From Polaribacter ponticola (GTDB lineage Bacteria; Bacteroidota; Bacteroidia; Flavobacteriales; Flavobacteriaceae): DNA of 64,000 nt. The DNA lies in contig NZ_JAOSLC020000002.1 of the NCBI RefSeq assembly GCF_026191475.2, forward strand, positions 1 to 64,000, in the 5' to 3' direction. Under the pieces are notes generated by a model. That model was not told where the DNA came from. It was given only the letters and a program-made list of their open reading frames with translations, and searched no databases. A program made the translations under genes and the position numbers. Positions 1 through 8,547 of this stretch are shown here, in pieces; within the stretch, counting starts at the first letter, position 1, and each line of letters starts with the position of its first letter.

Positions 1-136
1 CTGAGTTAAAAACCAAACAAATTCTTCATTAAATTTAGGCAATAGTCTTCTAGCATTGTTGAAGTAGAATAAATCTCCTTTGGTCGATTTATTTCCAATT
101 CAACAAGCTAAAATTATCATTATAACTTTTATTTTT

Positions 137-1108
137 TTATTTCACTTTTAAGACTGAAACGTGAGCTTCATCATAAGGAATTCCTGATTTAACTATCGAA
201 AAACATTGTTTTAATAGTTTATTGGAAACTGCGATTAATGCTAGTTTTTTACTCTTTCCTTTGTTGGTTATTCGTTCAAATATTGCTGCACAACCCTTAT
301 TATGTTTATAGGCGCTAAAAGAACATAAGAAAAGTAAATTCCGTAATTTTCTATTACCAACTTTGCTTATTCTGGCTCTACCTCTTACACTGCTTCCACT
401 TTCTCTAATTGTGGGTGTTATTCCTGCATAACTACACAATTGTGATGACGTCTCAAACTTCTTAAAACCATCTGTAACTACTATTAAAAACAACGCTGTC
501 TTCAAACCAATACCAGGAATACTTTGCAATAGCGTCAACTGTTTTTGATGTTCTTTCTTTACTAAAGACAACAATTTATGCTCTATTCCTTTTAACTCTT
601 TATCTAAATATTTAAGCGTTCGTTTTAGTGAACGATACACATAAGGTGATGGGATTCCTAAAACTTTTTCGCCGTGAATTTTGTTTTTTGTAGCCGTTCT
701 TATTTTTAATTGATTATCCATCAAGCGAAACAACTGCAAACATTCACTTTGAACATCTGTAAGTGCAGTATAAAAAGGTACTTCTTGGGTTAATCCATAA
801 TTACAAATCGCTTTTGCATCAGCCTTATCCGTTTTTATCTTTGCTAATTTCATCTGTACAAATCGCTTGATAGACAAAGGATTTACAACTGAAACACAAA
901 TACCTTGCTTGTACAAAAACTGAGCAAACCTGTAATGATAATAACCTGTAGCCTCCATAACTACTAAACTATTTTTGGGTAGTAATTTGCGAAACTTTTT
1001 AAAGCCTAATTCATCATTCTTGAATTGTAAATGACCTTGTATACTACCATAACAATCGAAGACATTTTTACTAATGTCAATTCCAAAAATTTCACTATAT
1101 TTATTCAT
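137..1108 (-). CDS. IS110-family transposase (DEDD recombinase), type B
   Basis: 322-residue transposase. The N-terminal RuvC-like DEDD domain shows D11 (FGIDIS), E52 (MEATGYY) and D94/D97 (KTDKADA). The C-terminal Transposase_20 domain has the IPGIG motif and a serine-rich RESGSS segment, where the catalytic serine of IS110 recombinases is expected. An in-frame ATG lies 13 codons upstream (1147), but I chose the ATG at 1108 because the type C homologue begins at the equivalent codon and the upstream codons overlap the bridge-RNA candidate. It differs from copy 2 at one residue, K versus N in the GIGL(K/N)TAL segment. Function: RNA-guided cut-and-paste recombination of its own element. Confidence 0.9.
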   Translation of the reverse strand: MNKYSEIFGIDISKNVFDCYGSIQGHLQFKNDELGFKKFRKLLPKNSLVVMEATGYYHYRFAQFLYKQGICVSVVNPLSIKRFVQMKLAKIKTDKADAKAICNYGLTQEVPFYTALTDVQSECLQLFRLMDNQLKIRTATKNKIHGEKVLGIPSPYVYRSLKRTLKYLDKELKGIEHKLLSLVKKEHQKQLTLLQSIPGIGLKTALFLIVVTDGFKKFETSSQLCSYAGITPTIRESGSSVRGRARISKVGNRKLRNLLFLCSFSAYKHNKGCAAIFERITNKGKSKKLALIAVSNKLLKQCFSIVKSGIPYDEAHVSVLKVK

Positions 1109-1139
1109 AAGAAAATGTTTTATGAAAGAATAACCTACT

Positions 1140-1290
1140 GGAATCACAACAACTTAAAATCGAGATCTAAAGTCTCACAGAACTGAACGTAATTTTAGTA
1201 GAAAAGAGAGAGGATTATCAGTGTTGTCTGAGTCTAAACTCAACCGTATATAGTAACCTTAATTCTCTCTTTTATTCTTTCTGATTAAGT
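1140..1290 (-). ncRNA. Candidate bridge RNA of IS type B, copy 1
   Basis: Non-coding segment upstream of the transposase with two consecutive hairpins with large loops. The first (1202-1273) has an AAAAGAGAG/CTCTCTTTT stem; its loop contains CTATATACGG, nine bases of which (CTATATACG) equal the target arm flanking the element. The second (about 1145-1190) contains TCAGTTCT and TTAAGTT, which match the right and left ends of the element. This is the layout of target-binding and donor-binding loops of IS110 bridge RNAs. Transcription is inferred, not seen. Confidence 0.6.
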
Positions 1291-1318
1291 ATCAAATTTA
1301 TTAAAAGACAAACTTAAG

Positions 1319-1500
1319 ACGTATATAGCTCATAGCTAATTAGTTGCTTAATCGATGTTAAGGTATATTTGGAAAGTCGCCAAATTTTTAAATTTGACGA
1401 CTTTCCAATAAAAAAGATAAATAGTAAAATTTAAAAATCTGGCTTGTGCTCAATCCGAAAATAATTTTCCAATTTGCACGCTACGAGCCATATACACGAC
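1319..1500. repeat. attC-like imperfect palindrome E1, both arms interrupted by IS110 elements
   Basis: The outer arms GTATATAGCTCATAGC (from 1321) and GCTACGAGCCATATACAC (1479-1496) are imperfect reverse complements separated by about 140 bases. An inner hairpin (GGAAAGTCG at about 1381 with CGACTTTCC at about 1403) fills part of the loop. Type B IS abuts the left arm and type A IS the right arm. No gene is seen inside. The arms resemble those of E2-E5, so this belongs to the same repeat family. Confidence 0.65.
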
Positions 1501-1535
1501 CGAAGATCAAATCCTAATAAAATTTAGTTTTTATT

Positions 1536-2528
1536 TTAAGCAGCATAATTTTGAAGAACAACATACGGTGTTCCTCTTTTAACTACTGCAAAAGCTCTCG
1601 CTATTAGTTTGTTTCTAACATTATTTATTGCTAACATTTTATCTTTTCCTTCTGCTAACTTTTTTTGATAATACAATTTTAGTTCGCTATCATGTTGTAT
1701 TGCAGAAACACTTGCCATACTTAGTAAACTTTTCATCTTTCTATCTCCTAAATAATGACATTGTTTTCGTCTATGAATACTTGTACCAGAGCGATGCTCA
1801 AAAGGTGCAGTTCCACAATAACTGGAGAAAGCACGCCAACTTTTAAAACGTGTAAAGTTACCTGTATGATAAATTAATTGACAAGCAACCACAAGACCAA
1901 TCCCTTTCATACTTTTTAATAATTCGTAGTTTTTACTCATAGAAATATCATCAAAAATTATTTCTTCAATTCTAATTTCTATTGCCTTTACTTGCTTAGA
2001 TAAATAGTCAATACTTCGCTTTAAACTGATACAACCTAAATCTGTTGTAGAGCTTGTTAAAAGCTCTTTCATCTCTTTTAAAGTACCTTTTAAACCCGCG
2101 TTATTTCTAACTAACTGATCTCTTAAAGCTAACAATCTACCTAACTCTAAATGAGAGCTACTTTTAACAGTACTTGGAGTTAACTCTTCTCTGTAAAGCC
2201 AACCATATCTTGCTATTACTTGAGCATCTAGTTTATCTGTTTTCTCTTTTACAATCCCTGAAGAACGCTTAATTTTTAACGGACTTTCCTCAACATAAAC
2301 TACTTTCTTACTATGCAAATAAAGCGCAAGTTTTAAGGAATAATAACCTGTATTCTCAAAACAATAAAAAACAGCACTTTCTTTTGTTGCTTGTAAAACC
2401 CATTTTAAGAGGCTTTTGTAACCAACTAAATCGTTCTTAAACTCTTTATGAACTTGGGCATGATAACAATAAGCATCAATCGTCTTTTTTGATACATCAA
2501 TTCCTACTACTTCTCTGTAATTTTTCAT
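1536..2528 (-). CDS. IS110-family transposase, type A, copy 1
   Basis: 330 residues. The DEDD catalytic set is visible as D11 (GIDVSKK), E58 (CFENTGYY) and D98/D101 (EKTDKLDA). The C-terminal Transposase_20 part has MKGIG (207-211) and EHRSGTS (244-250) with the candidate catalytic serine. It is only distantly similar to the type B protein. Identical at protein level to the copies at 6300 and 16006. The start ATG follows the bridge-RNA candidate directly. Confidence 0.9.
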   Translation of the reverse strand: MKNYREVVGIDVSKKTIDAYCYHAQVHKEFKNDLVGYKSLLKWVLQATKESAVFYCFENTGYYSLKLALYLHSKKVVYVEESPLKIKRSSGIVKEKTDKLDAQVIARYGWLYREELTPSTVKSSSHLELGRLLALRDQLVRNNAGLKGTLKEMKELLTSSTTDLGCISLKRSIDYLSKQVKAIEIRIEEIIFDDISMSKNYELLKSMKGIGLVVACQLIYHTGNFTRFKSWRAFSSYCGTAPFEHRSGTSIHRRKQCHYLGDRKMKSLLSMASVSAIQHDSELKLYYQKKLAEGKDKMLAINNVRNKLIARAFAVVKRGTPYVVLQNYAA

Positions 2529-2549
2529 ATTTTTACAATTAGAGTGAAT

Positions 2550-2700
2550 AAATATGTTGCAAAAACTACTTCCTTTATCGGGATTTTTTAAACCTGGTAT
2601 TCCAAATGGTTCTTTGCAACTTTATAACAACAGAGGACTCGTACGTGTAAGGGAACTACAATTCTAAAACACGTTATAGTTCTCCTCTGTTATTACATAA
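2550..2700 (-). ncRNA. Candidate bridge RNA of IS type A, copy 1
   Basis: Read on the minus strand, a first hairpin (TAACAGAGGA with TCCTCTGTTGTTA, inner GAACTA/TAGTTC pairing) is followed by a second closed by GTTGCAAA/TTTGCAAC. The second loop carries TTGGAATAC, identical to the right-end sequence of copies 2-4, as expected for a donor guide. The first loop carries ACACGTACG, near the ATACG target motif. Confidence 0.55.
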
Positions 2701-2731
2701 AGATATTTATTACAAACTAAAGAAACACGTT

Positions 2732-3117
2732 ACAAACAAGTACTCCGAAATTGTAACTCCAAATTAAATAGATTTAAAAAAAACTAAAATTATCGAATTC
2801 TTACTCCTGCGGAATTTTTGCATCAAATAGATTTCTATTATTTAAAAAGTTTATAATAAATCAAAAAAATAATCAGAATTTTTACTCTTGCGTAAAATTC
2901 ATTTTCTTTCATAAGTTTTTTTTGTTTAAAATAGATAAGTCTTTAACAACATTCTGAAAAGGATCTATTCTATTTAAAATGATTATAAGCGAGTTTAAAG
3001 ATGTTTTCAATTAAAAAGAAACACAATACTGACTCTTCTCTCAAAATGTGATTACTCCTACTTCAACACTCTAATATAAACGTGATCACTCTTATCTGTC
3101 GTACCAGTTTATAACAA
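2732..3117. other. Gene-free stretch between IS type A and IS type C
   Basis: About 385 very A/T-rich bases with short stop-filled frames on both strands. I see no gene, no strong terminator and no clear palindrome, apart from half-arms at each edge (TTACAAAC at 2731 and GTTTATAACAAAG at about 3107) that may be remnants of attC-like arms cut by the neighbouring elements. Confidence 0.4.
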
Positions 3118-3148
3118 AGTACTGTGGTAAAAAACAAGTAAAAACTCA

Positions 3149-4120
3149 TTAATTTTGCACTAAAGTACTTTTATAGTTGTTATCATATATTAATCCTGAT
3201 TTTGCAATTGCAAAAGCCTGTTTTAGTAACTTATTACATACTGCTATTAATGCTAGTTTTTTACTCTTCCCTTTGGCAACAATTCGATCATAAAGTGCCT
3301 TACAAGCTTTGTTATATTTACAAGCATTAAAACTGCACATAAATAATAAATTTCGCAGCTTTTGGTTGCCTATTTTACTAATTCTCGGACGTCCTTTTAC
3401 GCTACTTCCACTTTGCCTAATAATGGGAGTTAAGCCTGCATAACTACACAACTCTTTTGCACTTGTAAATCTCTCAAATCCATCTGTTAAAACAACTAAC
3501 ATTAGAGCTGTCTTATCTCCTATTCCTGGTATACTTTTTAAGCTAATTAAAACTTCTTGATGCTCTTGTTTTACTAAAATTAATAATTTATCCTCTAAAC
3601 TTTTCATCTGTTTTTCAAGATATTTTAAACTTTGTTTTAAAGAACTTACAACTGCTTTACTTGGTGTACCTAAAACCAATTCGCCATGAATCTTGTTTTT
3701 TAGCATTGTGCTCTGTTTTGTATAGGTAGAAAGGAGTCTAGTCATTTATAAACATTCTAATTGATGCTTTGAATTACCTTTCCATAATTTTAATTCTACT
3801 TGTTTTGCATACTCACAAATTAATCTCGAATCACTCTTATCTGTCTTAATCTTTGACAATTTCATCTGAATAAATCTTTTTACAGATAATGGATTTTCTA
3901 CTGATAATTGAAAACCAGATTCTTGTAAATAATAAGCCAATTGATAATGATAATAGCCCGTGGCTTCCATTACACAATGACTATCAGAACCTAAGAGTTT
4001 TACAAGCTTTTTAAAACCTGTAATACTGTTTTTAAATTGGTAATAATTACCCCCTGAATCTGTAACATCAAAAACTAAATGACTGACGTCAATCCCAAAA
4101 TATTTTGTATCTTTAATCAT
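3149..4120 (-). pseudogene. IS110-family transposase, type C, with in-frame stop
   Basis: One 322-codon frame is interrupted by a single TAA at codon 125 (3746-3748). Aligned to type B, the stop replaces the Q of the CLQLFRL segment, so a CAA to TAA change fits. Both halves are otherwise intact: FGIDVS, MEATGYYHY and KTDKSDS in the N-terminal DEDD part, and SIPGIG and IRQSGSS in the C-terminal part. An ATG directly follows the stop but would give only a C-terminal fragment without catalytic DEDD residues. The element is likely immobile unless rescued in trans. Confidence 0.85.
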
Positions 4121-4149
4121 AAGAAAATGTTTTGTGAAAGGACAATCTA

Positions 4150-4295
4150 CGCGAGTTTCAACGACTTAAAATCGAGGTCTAAATAGCCTCATAGAACTGT
4201 ACGAAATCTGTGTAGAAAAGAGAGGGGATTTTCAATGTTGACGAAGTCTTGGCTTCTGCGTGTATAATAACCTTATTCCTCTCTTTTGTGCTTTC
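4150..4295 (-). ncRNA. Candidate bridge RNA of IS type C
   Basis: Same two-hairpin layout as type B. The first stem is AAAAGAGAGG/CCTCTCTTTT (about 4215-4288) and its loop contains ATTATACACG (minus strand, 4259-4268). This is identical over ten bases to the target arm beside the element (4334-4343). The second hairpin (about 4158-4203) contains ACAGTTCT and TTTTAAGT, similar to the two element ends. Confidence 0.6.
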
Positions 4296-4332
4296 TGTTT
4301 ATAAATCTAATTTAATGTTTTACAAACTTAAG

Positions 4333-4465
4333 ACGTGTATAATTCATTGCTAGTTCTGGATGGATTACGAAAATTCCTGCGGAATTTCCTATTCGTTTTT
4401 TATTTGCTAAATTAGTTGCTCAAACACGCAACTAATCATACACAAACTCGTTAGCGGTCATTGAA
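4333..4465. repeat. attC-like imperfect palindrome E2, left arm interrupted by IS type C
   Basis: The arm GTGTATAATTCATTGC (from 4335) pairs imperfectly with GCAACTAATCATACACAAAC (about 4428-4447). The right arm runs on into GTTAGCGGTC (4450-4459), a GTTR-type box like the terminal box of attC sites and the reverse complement of GACCGCTAAC at the start of E3. An inner AAATTCCTGCGGAATTT hairpin lies in the loop. The AraC gene starts 30 bases after the box, as cassette genes do after an attC. Confidence 0.65.
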
Positions 4466-4488
4466 AAAAATCTTGCAAACCCAGAACA

Positions 4489-5310
4489 ATGCAATTAAAT
4501 CCAAAAACATTTGAACCTAACCTTGATTTGACAGAGTACGTTAAACGCTACTGGACATTGGATGGAGAAAAAGAAAATACGCCTTTGAAAAATACCATTG
4601 TACCAGACGGAACAATGAAATTAATTTTCCATTATGGCGACACATATAAACATCATTCACAAGGTGGCGAAATAACAATTTTACCAAATTGCTTTTTAAT
4701 TGGACAATTGACAAAGCCTTATGTGATAGAGCCAACTGGAATAACAGGTAGTTTCGTTGTGCAATTCAAGCCAAATGGCTTTTTGCCTTTTACGACAATT
4801 CCAATTAAAGAAATGGAAAATACTGCTATACCATTGGACAAATTATTTGGAGAAAAGGGTAAAAAACTTGGCGAACAAATCTTAAATGCTAACGCTACAC
4901 CTACAAGAATACAAATAGTTGAGACCTTTCTATTTAAAGAATTATCCAATAAAAAAACTATTGACAATATTGTAAAATCTACAGTTGAAACAATTTTTAA
5001 TACAAATGGACAATTTTCAGTAAATGAGTTTTCTACAAGTAAAAATATAAGCAGAAGGCAATTATCCCGCAAATTTTCTTCAGTTATTGGTTTAAGCCCA
5101 AAGCAACTTGCAAAGACAATTAGAATACAAGCAACTTTGAAAACCTTACTGAATAAAGAACAAGCAAGTTTAACAGATTTGGCTTATGAAAATGAATATT
5201 TTGACCAAGCACACTTCATAAAAGACTTTAAAGAGTTTACAGGTTTAACACCAAAAGAATTTTATGGAGAGGATTTAAAAATGTCATTGATTTTTGATAG
5301 CAAAAATTAG
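4489..5310 (+). CDS. AraC-family transcriptional regulator
   Basis: 273 residues. The N-terminal part (about 1-150) resembles the DUF6597-type sensor domain of stand-alone AraC regulators, including the VPDGTMKLIFHYG segment. The C-terminal part (about 165-262) is the AraC double helix-turn-helix with FSTSKNISRRQLSRKF and the closing FKEFTGLTPKEF motif. It is the first gene of a three-gene cassette with the VOC and TfoX-like genes and probably controls it; its ligand is unknown. The gene lies between the GTTAGCGGTC and GACCGCTAAC boxes, so it was probably acquired as a mobile cassette. Confidence 0.85.
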   Translation: MQLNPKTFEPNLDLTEYVKRYWTLDGEKENTPLKNTIVPDGTMKLIFHYGDTYKHHSQGGEITILPNCFLIGQLTKPYVIEPTGITGSFVVQFKPNGFLPFTTIPIKEMENTAIPLDKLFGEKGKKLGEQILNANATPTRIQIVETFLFKELSNKKTIDNIVKSTVETIFNTNGQFSVNEFSTSKNISRRQLSRKFSSVIGLSPKQLAKTIRIQATLKTLLNKEQASLTDLAYENEYFDQAHFIKDFKEFTGLTPKEFYGEDLKMSLIFDSKN

Positions 5311-5397
5311 AATTGTCCCATTTTTACAATTTTACGTTTAAAACTCATCGCATATTTGCATTGCAATAAAGCAAAATAATTATTAAAACAAATAAAA

Positions 5398-5772
5398 ATG
5401 AAAAACGTAAATCCTGTAAACTGGTTCGACATCAATGTATCAAATTTAAACAATGCCAAAGAATTCTATGAAACTGTTTTTAACATCAAACTCGTAGATT
5501 TTCCAATTGAATTCGGCAAACAATCTGGTTTCCCTTTTGACCCAAAAGGTTTAAATATAACTGGAGCATTAGTTGAAAAAGAAAACTTTGTATCAAATAG
5601 TAATAACACTATAATTTATTTTGAATCAAAAGACTGCATAACGGAGGAAAATTTAGTAGAGAAAGCAGGCGGAAAAATTATTAGACCAAAAATGTCGATT
5701 GGAGATTTTGGTTTCGTATCTATTATAATGGATAGAGATGGCAATACGATTGGACTTCACTCAAGGAAATAA
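5398..5772 (+). CDS. VOC-family (glyoxalase/bleomycin-resistance-like) protein
   Basis: 124 residues with the one-module pattern of small VOC proteins: NWFDINVSNLNNAKEFYETVF at the start (beta-alpha-beta with the usual AKEFY) and a C-terminal FGFVSIIMDRDGNTIGLHS, which matches the second metal-side strand. Such proteins bind metals or small organic ligands as dimers. The substrate cannot be told. It lies 87 bases after the AraC gene and three bases before the next gene, so co-transcription is likely. Confidence 0.8.
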   Translation: MKNVNPVNWFDINVSNLNNAKEFYETVFNIKLVDFPIEFGKQSGFPFDPKGLNITGALVEKENFVSNSNNTIIYFESKDCITEENLVEKAGGKIIRPKMSIGDFGFVSIIMDRDGNTIGLHSRK

Positions 5773-5775
5773 ATT

Positions 5776-6129
5776 ATGACTTATGACGTAAATCTTGTTA
5801 ATAGAGTTAGAGAATATATTGCCGAAATACCGAAGATAGAAGTTGAAGAAAAGGAAATGTTCAATGTTCTGAACTTTATGGTAAATGGAAAAACCTGTAT
5901 TTGTATAAGCGGTCAAAACTTAATGTTGCGATTTGACCCAAAACTACAAGAGGAACTTTCGGAAAAAGATGGCTACGAAACAATGTTAATGAAAGGCAAA
6001 GAATATAAAGGCTATTGTTACATCAATCCTGATGGCTATAAGGACAGAAAAGATTTTGAATATTTTGTGAATTTGTGTTTAGAATTTAATAAAATTGCAA
6101 AATCATCAAAGAAACAAAAGGCGAACTGA
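5776..6129 (+). CDS. TfoX/Sxy N-terminal-domain-like protein
   Basis: 117 residues. The FMVNGKTCICISGQNLMLRFDP stretch (split here as FMVNGKTC and LMLRFDP) and the later KGYCYINPDGY match the small alpha/beta TfoX_N fold often found as stand-alone proteins beside VOC genes. There is no C-terminal DNA-binding TfoX domain, so a competence role is not implied. The C-terminus is lysine-rich. It starts three bases after the VOC stop and ends seven bases before palindrome E3. Confidence 0.7.
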   Translation: MTYDVNLVNRVREYIAEIPKIEVEEKEMFNVLNFMVNGKTCICISGQNLMLRFDPKLQEELSEKDGYETMLMKGKEYKGYCYINPDGYKDRKDFEYFVNLCLEFNKIAKSSKKQKAN

Positions 6130-6135
6130 AAAACA

Positions 6136-6260
6136 ACGACCGCTAACACGGTATATAAAAAATAGCGGTTTAGGTGCTTACCTGAACCGCTTTTGTGTTT
6201 TATTAAGTATATTGCCTTGCGAAAAGTAAGTGCATTTTAATCCGCTACTTTTCATATACG
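6136..6260. repeat. attC-like palindrome E3, right arm interrupted by IS type A
   Basis: It begins GACCGCTAACACGGTATA (6138 on), with CGCTAAC as the attC-like box, and runs through two inner stems (ATAGCGG and AACCGCT) to TTCATATACG (6251-6260), where the IS starts. The reverse complement of its loop is about 80% identical by eye to the loop of E5, in opposite orientation. The missing right arm (TTGTAAGTAA) appears at the left flank of IS type A copy 4 near 15800, as explained in the inversion finding. Confidence 0.7.
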
Positions 6261-6299
6261 TATTCCAAGATCAAATCCTAATAAAATTTAGTTTTTATT

Positions 6300-7292
6300 T
6301 TAAGCAGCATAATTTTGAAGAACAACATACGGTGTTCCTCTTTTAACTACTGCAAAAGCTCTCGCTATTAGTTTGTTTCTAACATTATTTATTGCTAACA
6401 TTTTATCTTTTCCTTCTGCTAACTTTTTTTGATAATACAATTTTAGTTCGCTATCATGTTGTATTGCAGAAACACTTGCCATACTTAGTAAACTTTTCAT
6501 CTTTCTATCTCCTAAATAATGACATTGTTTTCGTCTATGAATACTTGTACCAGAGCGATGCTCAAAAGGTGCAGTTCCACAATAACTGGAGAAAGCACGC
6601 CAACTTTTAAAACGTGTAAAGTTACCTGTATGATAAATTAATTGACAAGCAACCACAAGACCAATCCCTTTCATACTTTTTAATAATTCGTAGTTTTTAC
6701 TCATAGAAATATCATCAAAAATTATTTCTTCAATTCTAATTTCTATTGCCTTTACTTGCTTAGATAAATAGTCAATACTTCGCTTTAAACTGATACAACC
6801 TAAATCTGTTGTAGAGCTTGTTAAAAGCTCTTTCATCTCTTTTAAAGTACCTTTTAAACCCGCGTTATTTCTAACTAACTGATCTCTTAAAGCTAACAAT
6901 CTACCTAACTCTAAATGAGAGCTACTTTTAACAGTACTTGGAGTTAACTCTTCTCTGTAAAGCCAACCATATCTTGCTATTACTTGAGCATCTAGTTTAT
7001 CTGTTTTCTCTTTTACAATCCCTGAAGAACGCTTAATTTTTAACGGACTTTCCTCAACATAAACTACTTTCTTACTATGCAAATAAAGCGCAAGTTTTAA
7101 GGAATAATAACCTGTATTCTCAAAACAATAAAAAACAGCACTTTCTTTTGTTGCTTGTAAAACCCATTTTAAGAGGCTTTTGTAACCAACTAAATCGTTC
7201 TTAAACTCTTTATGAACTTGGGCATGATAACAATAAGCATCAATCGTCTTTTTTGATACATCAATTCCTACTACTTCTCTGTAATTTTTCAT
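6300..7292 (-). CDS. IS110-family transposase, type A, copy 2
   Basis: 330 residues, same protein as at 1536 and 16006. The open frame continues 30 codons upstream only because a T run in the bridge-RNA region is one base shorter here. I keep the start at the ATG shared by all copies. Confidence 0.9.
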   Translation of the reverse strand: MKNYREVVGIDVSKKTIDAYCYHAQVHKEFKNDLVGYKSLLKWVLQATKESAVFYCFENTGYYSLKLALYLHSKKVVYVEESPLKIKRSSGIVKEKTDKLDAQVIARYGWLYREELTPSTVKSSSHLELGRLLALRDQLVRNNAGLKGTLKEMKELLTSSTTDLGCISLKRSIDYLSKQVKAIEIRIEEIIFDDISMSKNYELLKSMKGIGLVVACQLIYHTGNFTRFKSWRAFSSYCGTAPFEHRSGTSIHRRKQCHYLGDRKMKSLLSMASVSAIQHDSELKLYYQKKLAEGKDKMLAINNVRNKLIARAFAVVKRGTPYVVLQNYAA

Positions 7293-7315
7293 ATTTTTAC
7301 AATTAGAGTGAATAA

Positions 7316-7462
7316 ATATGTTGCAAAAACTACTTCCTTTATCGGGATTTTTAAACCTGGTATTCCAAATGGTTCTTTGCAACTTTATAACAACAGAGGA
7401 CTCGTACGTGTAAGGGAACTACAATTCTAAAACACGTTATAGTTCTCCTCTGTTATTACATA
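7316..7462 (-). ncRNA. Candidate bridge RNA of IS type A, copy 2
   Basis: Same two hairpins as copy 1 (target-type loop about 7386-7458, donor-type loop about 7320-7383), with one T deleted in the donor-side loop. Whether that indel is real or a sequencing slip is unclear. Confidence 0.5.
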
Positions 7463-7490
7463 AAGATATTTATTACAAACTAAAGAAACA

Positions 7491-8517
7491 CGTTCTTCTA
7501 TTATTACAGGAAAATATGGTAATAGTACAGGTGTAATAGAAGTAGGAGATATTATTTCTATAGCAGAAATATCATTGCAGAAATATATTAATAATGAAAC
7601 GAATAACGCCTATGCTACAGCAATTATAGGTAAATGGCATATTTCTAATGATGTAAATGATCCTGCAATTATGGGAATAGATTATTATGCAGGCATTCTT
7701 AATGGTGGTATTCCAGATTATTATAATTGGAGTGTTGTAGAAAATGGAATAAGCGCAAATACAACAGAATATGCAACTACAAAATTAACAGACTTAGCCA
7801 TAGATTGGGTTTCATTACAAACTAAACCTTGGTTTTTATGGTTATCATACAACGCTCCACATACACCTTATCATTTAGCACCTACAAATTTACATTCTCA
7901 GGGGAGTTTAGCTACAGATGCTGCCTCAATAGAAGCAAATACATTGCCTTATTATTTATCTGCATTAGAAGCTTTAGATACAGAAATGGGAAGATTGTTA
8001 AATAGTTTATCCCTAGAAGAAAAAGCCAATACTACAGTTCTATTTATTGGAGACAATGGATCTCCAAACAAAGTAGCGCAAGGGCCATATACTAGGTTTA
8101 CTGTTAAAGGGAGTTTGTATCAAGGAGGTATAAATGTACCTATGGTAGTTTCTGGAAATGGTATTAATAGAATGGGCGCTAAGGAAGAAGCTTTAATAAA
8201 TACAACAGATTTTTTTACTACTATTGCAAATCTTGCAGGAGCTTCTTCAACAGAAATACATAATAGTAAAAGTTTTTATTCTCTGTTTACAGATGAAAAT
8301 GCAAAAAAAGAAATTATGTATATTCTGAAAAAAAGATGCGTATACAATTCGAAATACTACATACAAATACATAAAATTTGATAATGGAACAGAAGAGTTA
8401 TATAATCTTTCTCTTGATGCTTATGAGAATTCTAATTTAATGATGAATACTTTAAGCACAGAAGCAAATACAGCAAAAAATAATTTAATATTAGAAGCTA
8501 CTAGAATTAGAAATTAA
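7491..8517 (+). pseudogene. Sulfatase, C-terminal part (gene split by IS and inversion)
   Basis: The frame opens at the IS edge with RSSIITGKYG, the second half of the sulfatase signature CxPxRxxxxTG, and continues with AIIGKWHIS and WFLWLSYNAPHTPYH, then FIGDNGSP, all typical type I sulfatase segments. The 5' part, with the lipoprotein signal and the first metal-binding aspartates, is at 17040-17321 on the other strand. The frame is also shifted at an A7 run (8328-8334). With one A fewer it reads on through KYIKFDNGTEELYNLSLD to a stop at 8517, the usual sulfatase C-terminus. Not functional as it stands. Substrate unknown. Confidence 0.85.
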
Positions 8518-8547
8518 AATAACTCTCTTATTTTTTTGAAGTGTTAT

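Larger units (their letters stand above)
1..1318 (-). mobile_element. IS110-family element, type B, copy 1 (cut by window start)
   Basis: This is the same element as 11152-12473 but on the other strand. The match runs from the left end (CTTAAG at 1313-1318) through the transposase to base 1, so only about five bases of the right end are missing. There are no terminal inverted repeats, as expected for IS110. Its left end cuts into one arm of palindrome E1; the target half next to it (CTATATACG on the minus strand) is the motif also present in its bridge-RNA candidate. Confidence 0.85.
1501..2731 (-). mobile_element. IS110-family element, type A, copy 1
   Basis: One of four near-identical type A copies (others near 6259, 9804 and 15803). 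Shared boundaries are ACGTGTTTCTTTAG at the left end and GGATTTGATCTT at the right end. In the other three copies the right end continues GGAATACG, but here it reads CGGTCGTG, so this terminus is altered or truncated by about eight bases. Confidence 0.85.
3118..4332 (-). mobile_element. IS110-family element, type C (transposase broken)
   Basis: Related to type B in transposase, left-end sequence (CTTAAGTTTG) and bridge-RNA layout, but clearly diverged. The left end abuts palindrome E2 at 4332. The right end is placed at about 3118 because ACAGTACTTTGTTA there parallels CAGTTCTTTGTTAG at the type B right end. Single copy in the window. Confidence 0.75.
6259..7490 (-). mobile_element. IS110-family element, type A, copy 2
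   Basis: Right end GGAATACG (minus strand) at 6259-6266 joins palindrome E3. The left end at about 7490 joins the 3' part of the split sulfatase gene. Its two flanks therefore belong to different original sites, pointing to recombination with copy 4. It has one T fewer than the other copies in the run at about 7351. Confidence 0.85.

Noticed and set aside
1378..1412. Hairpin inside E1 as a rho-independent terminator
   Set aside because: The T tract is missing on both strands and it lies in the loop of the palindrome, where E4 and E2 have unrelated hairpins.
1628..1846. 72-residue open frame antisense to the type A transposase, repeated at all four copies
   Set aside because: It simply shadows the transposase codons, and its repetition is explained by IS identity.
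5776..6129. Competence regulator TfoX
   Set aside because: Only the N-terminal domain type is present and the context is a VOC cassette.
7293..7382. N-terminal extension of 30 residues on transposase copy 2
   Set aside because: It exists only because a T run in the bridge-RNA region is one base shorter; other copies have a stop there.
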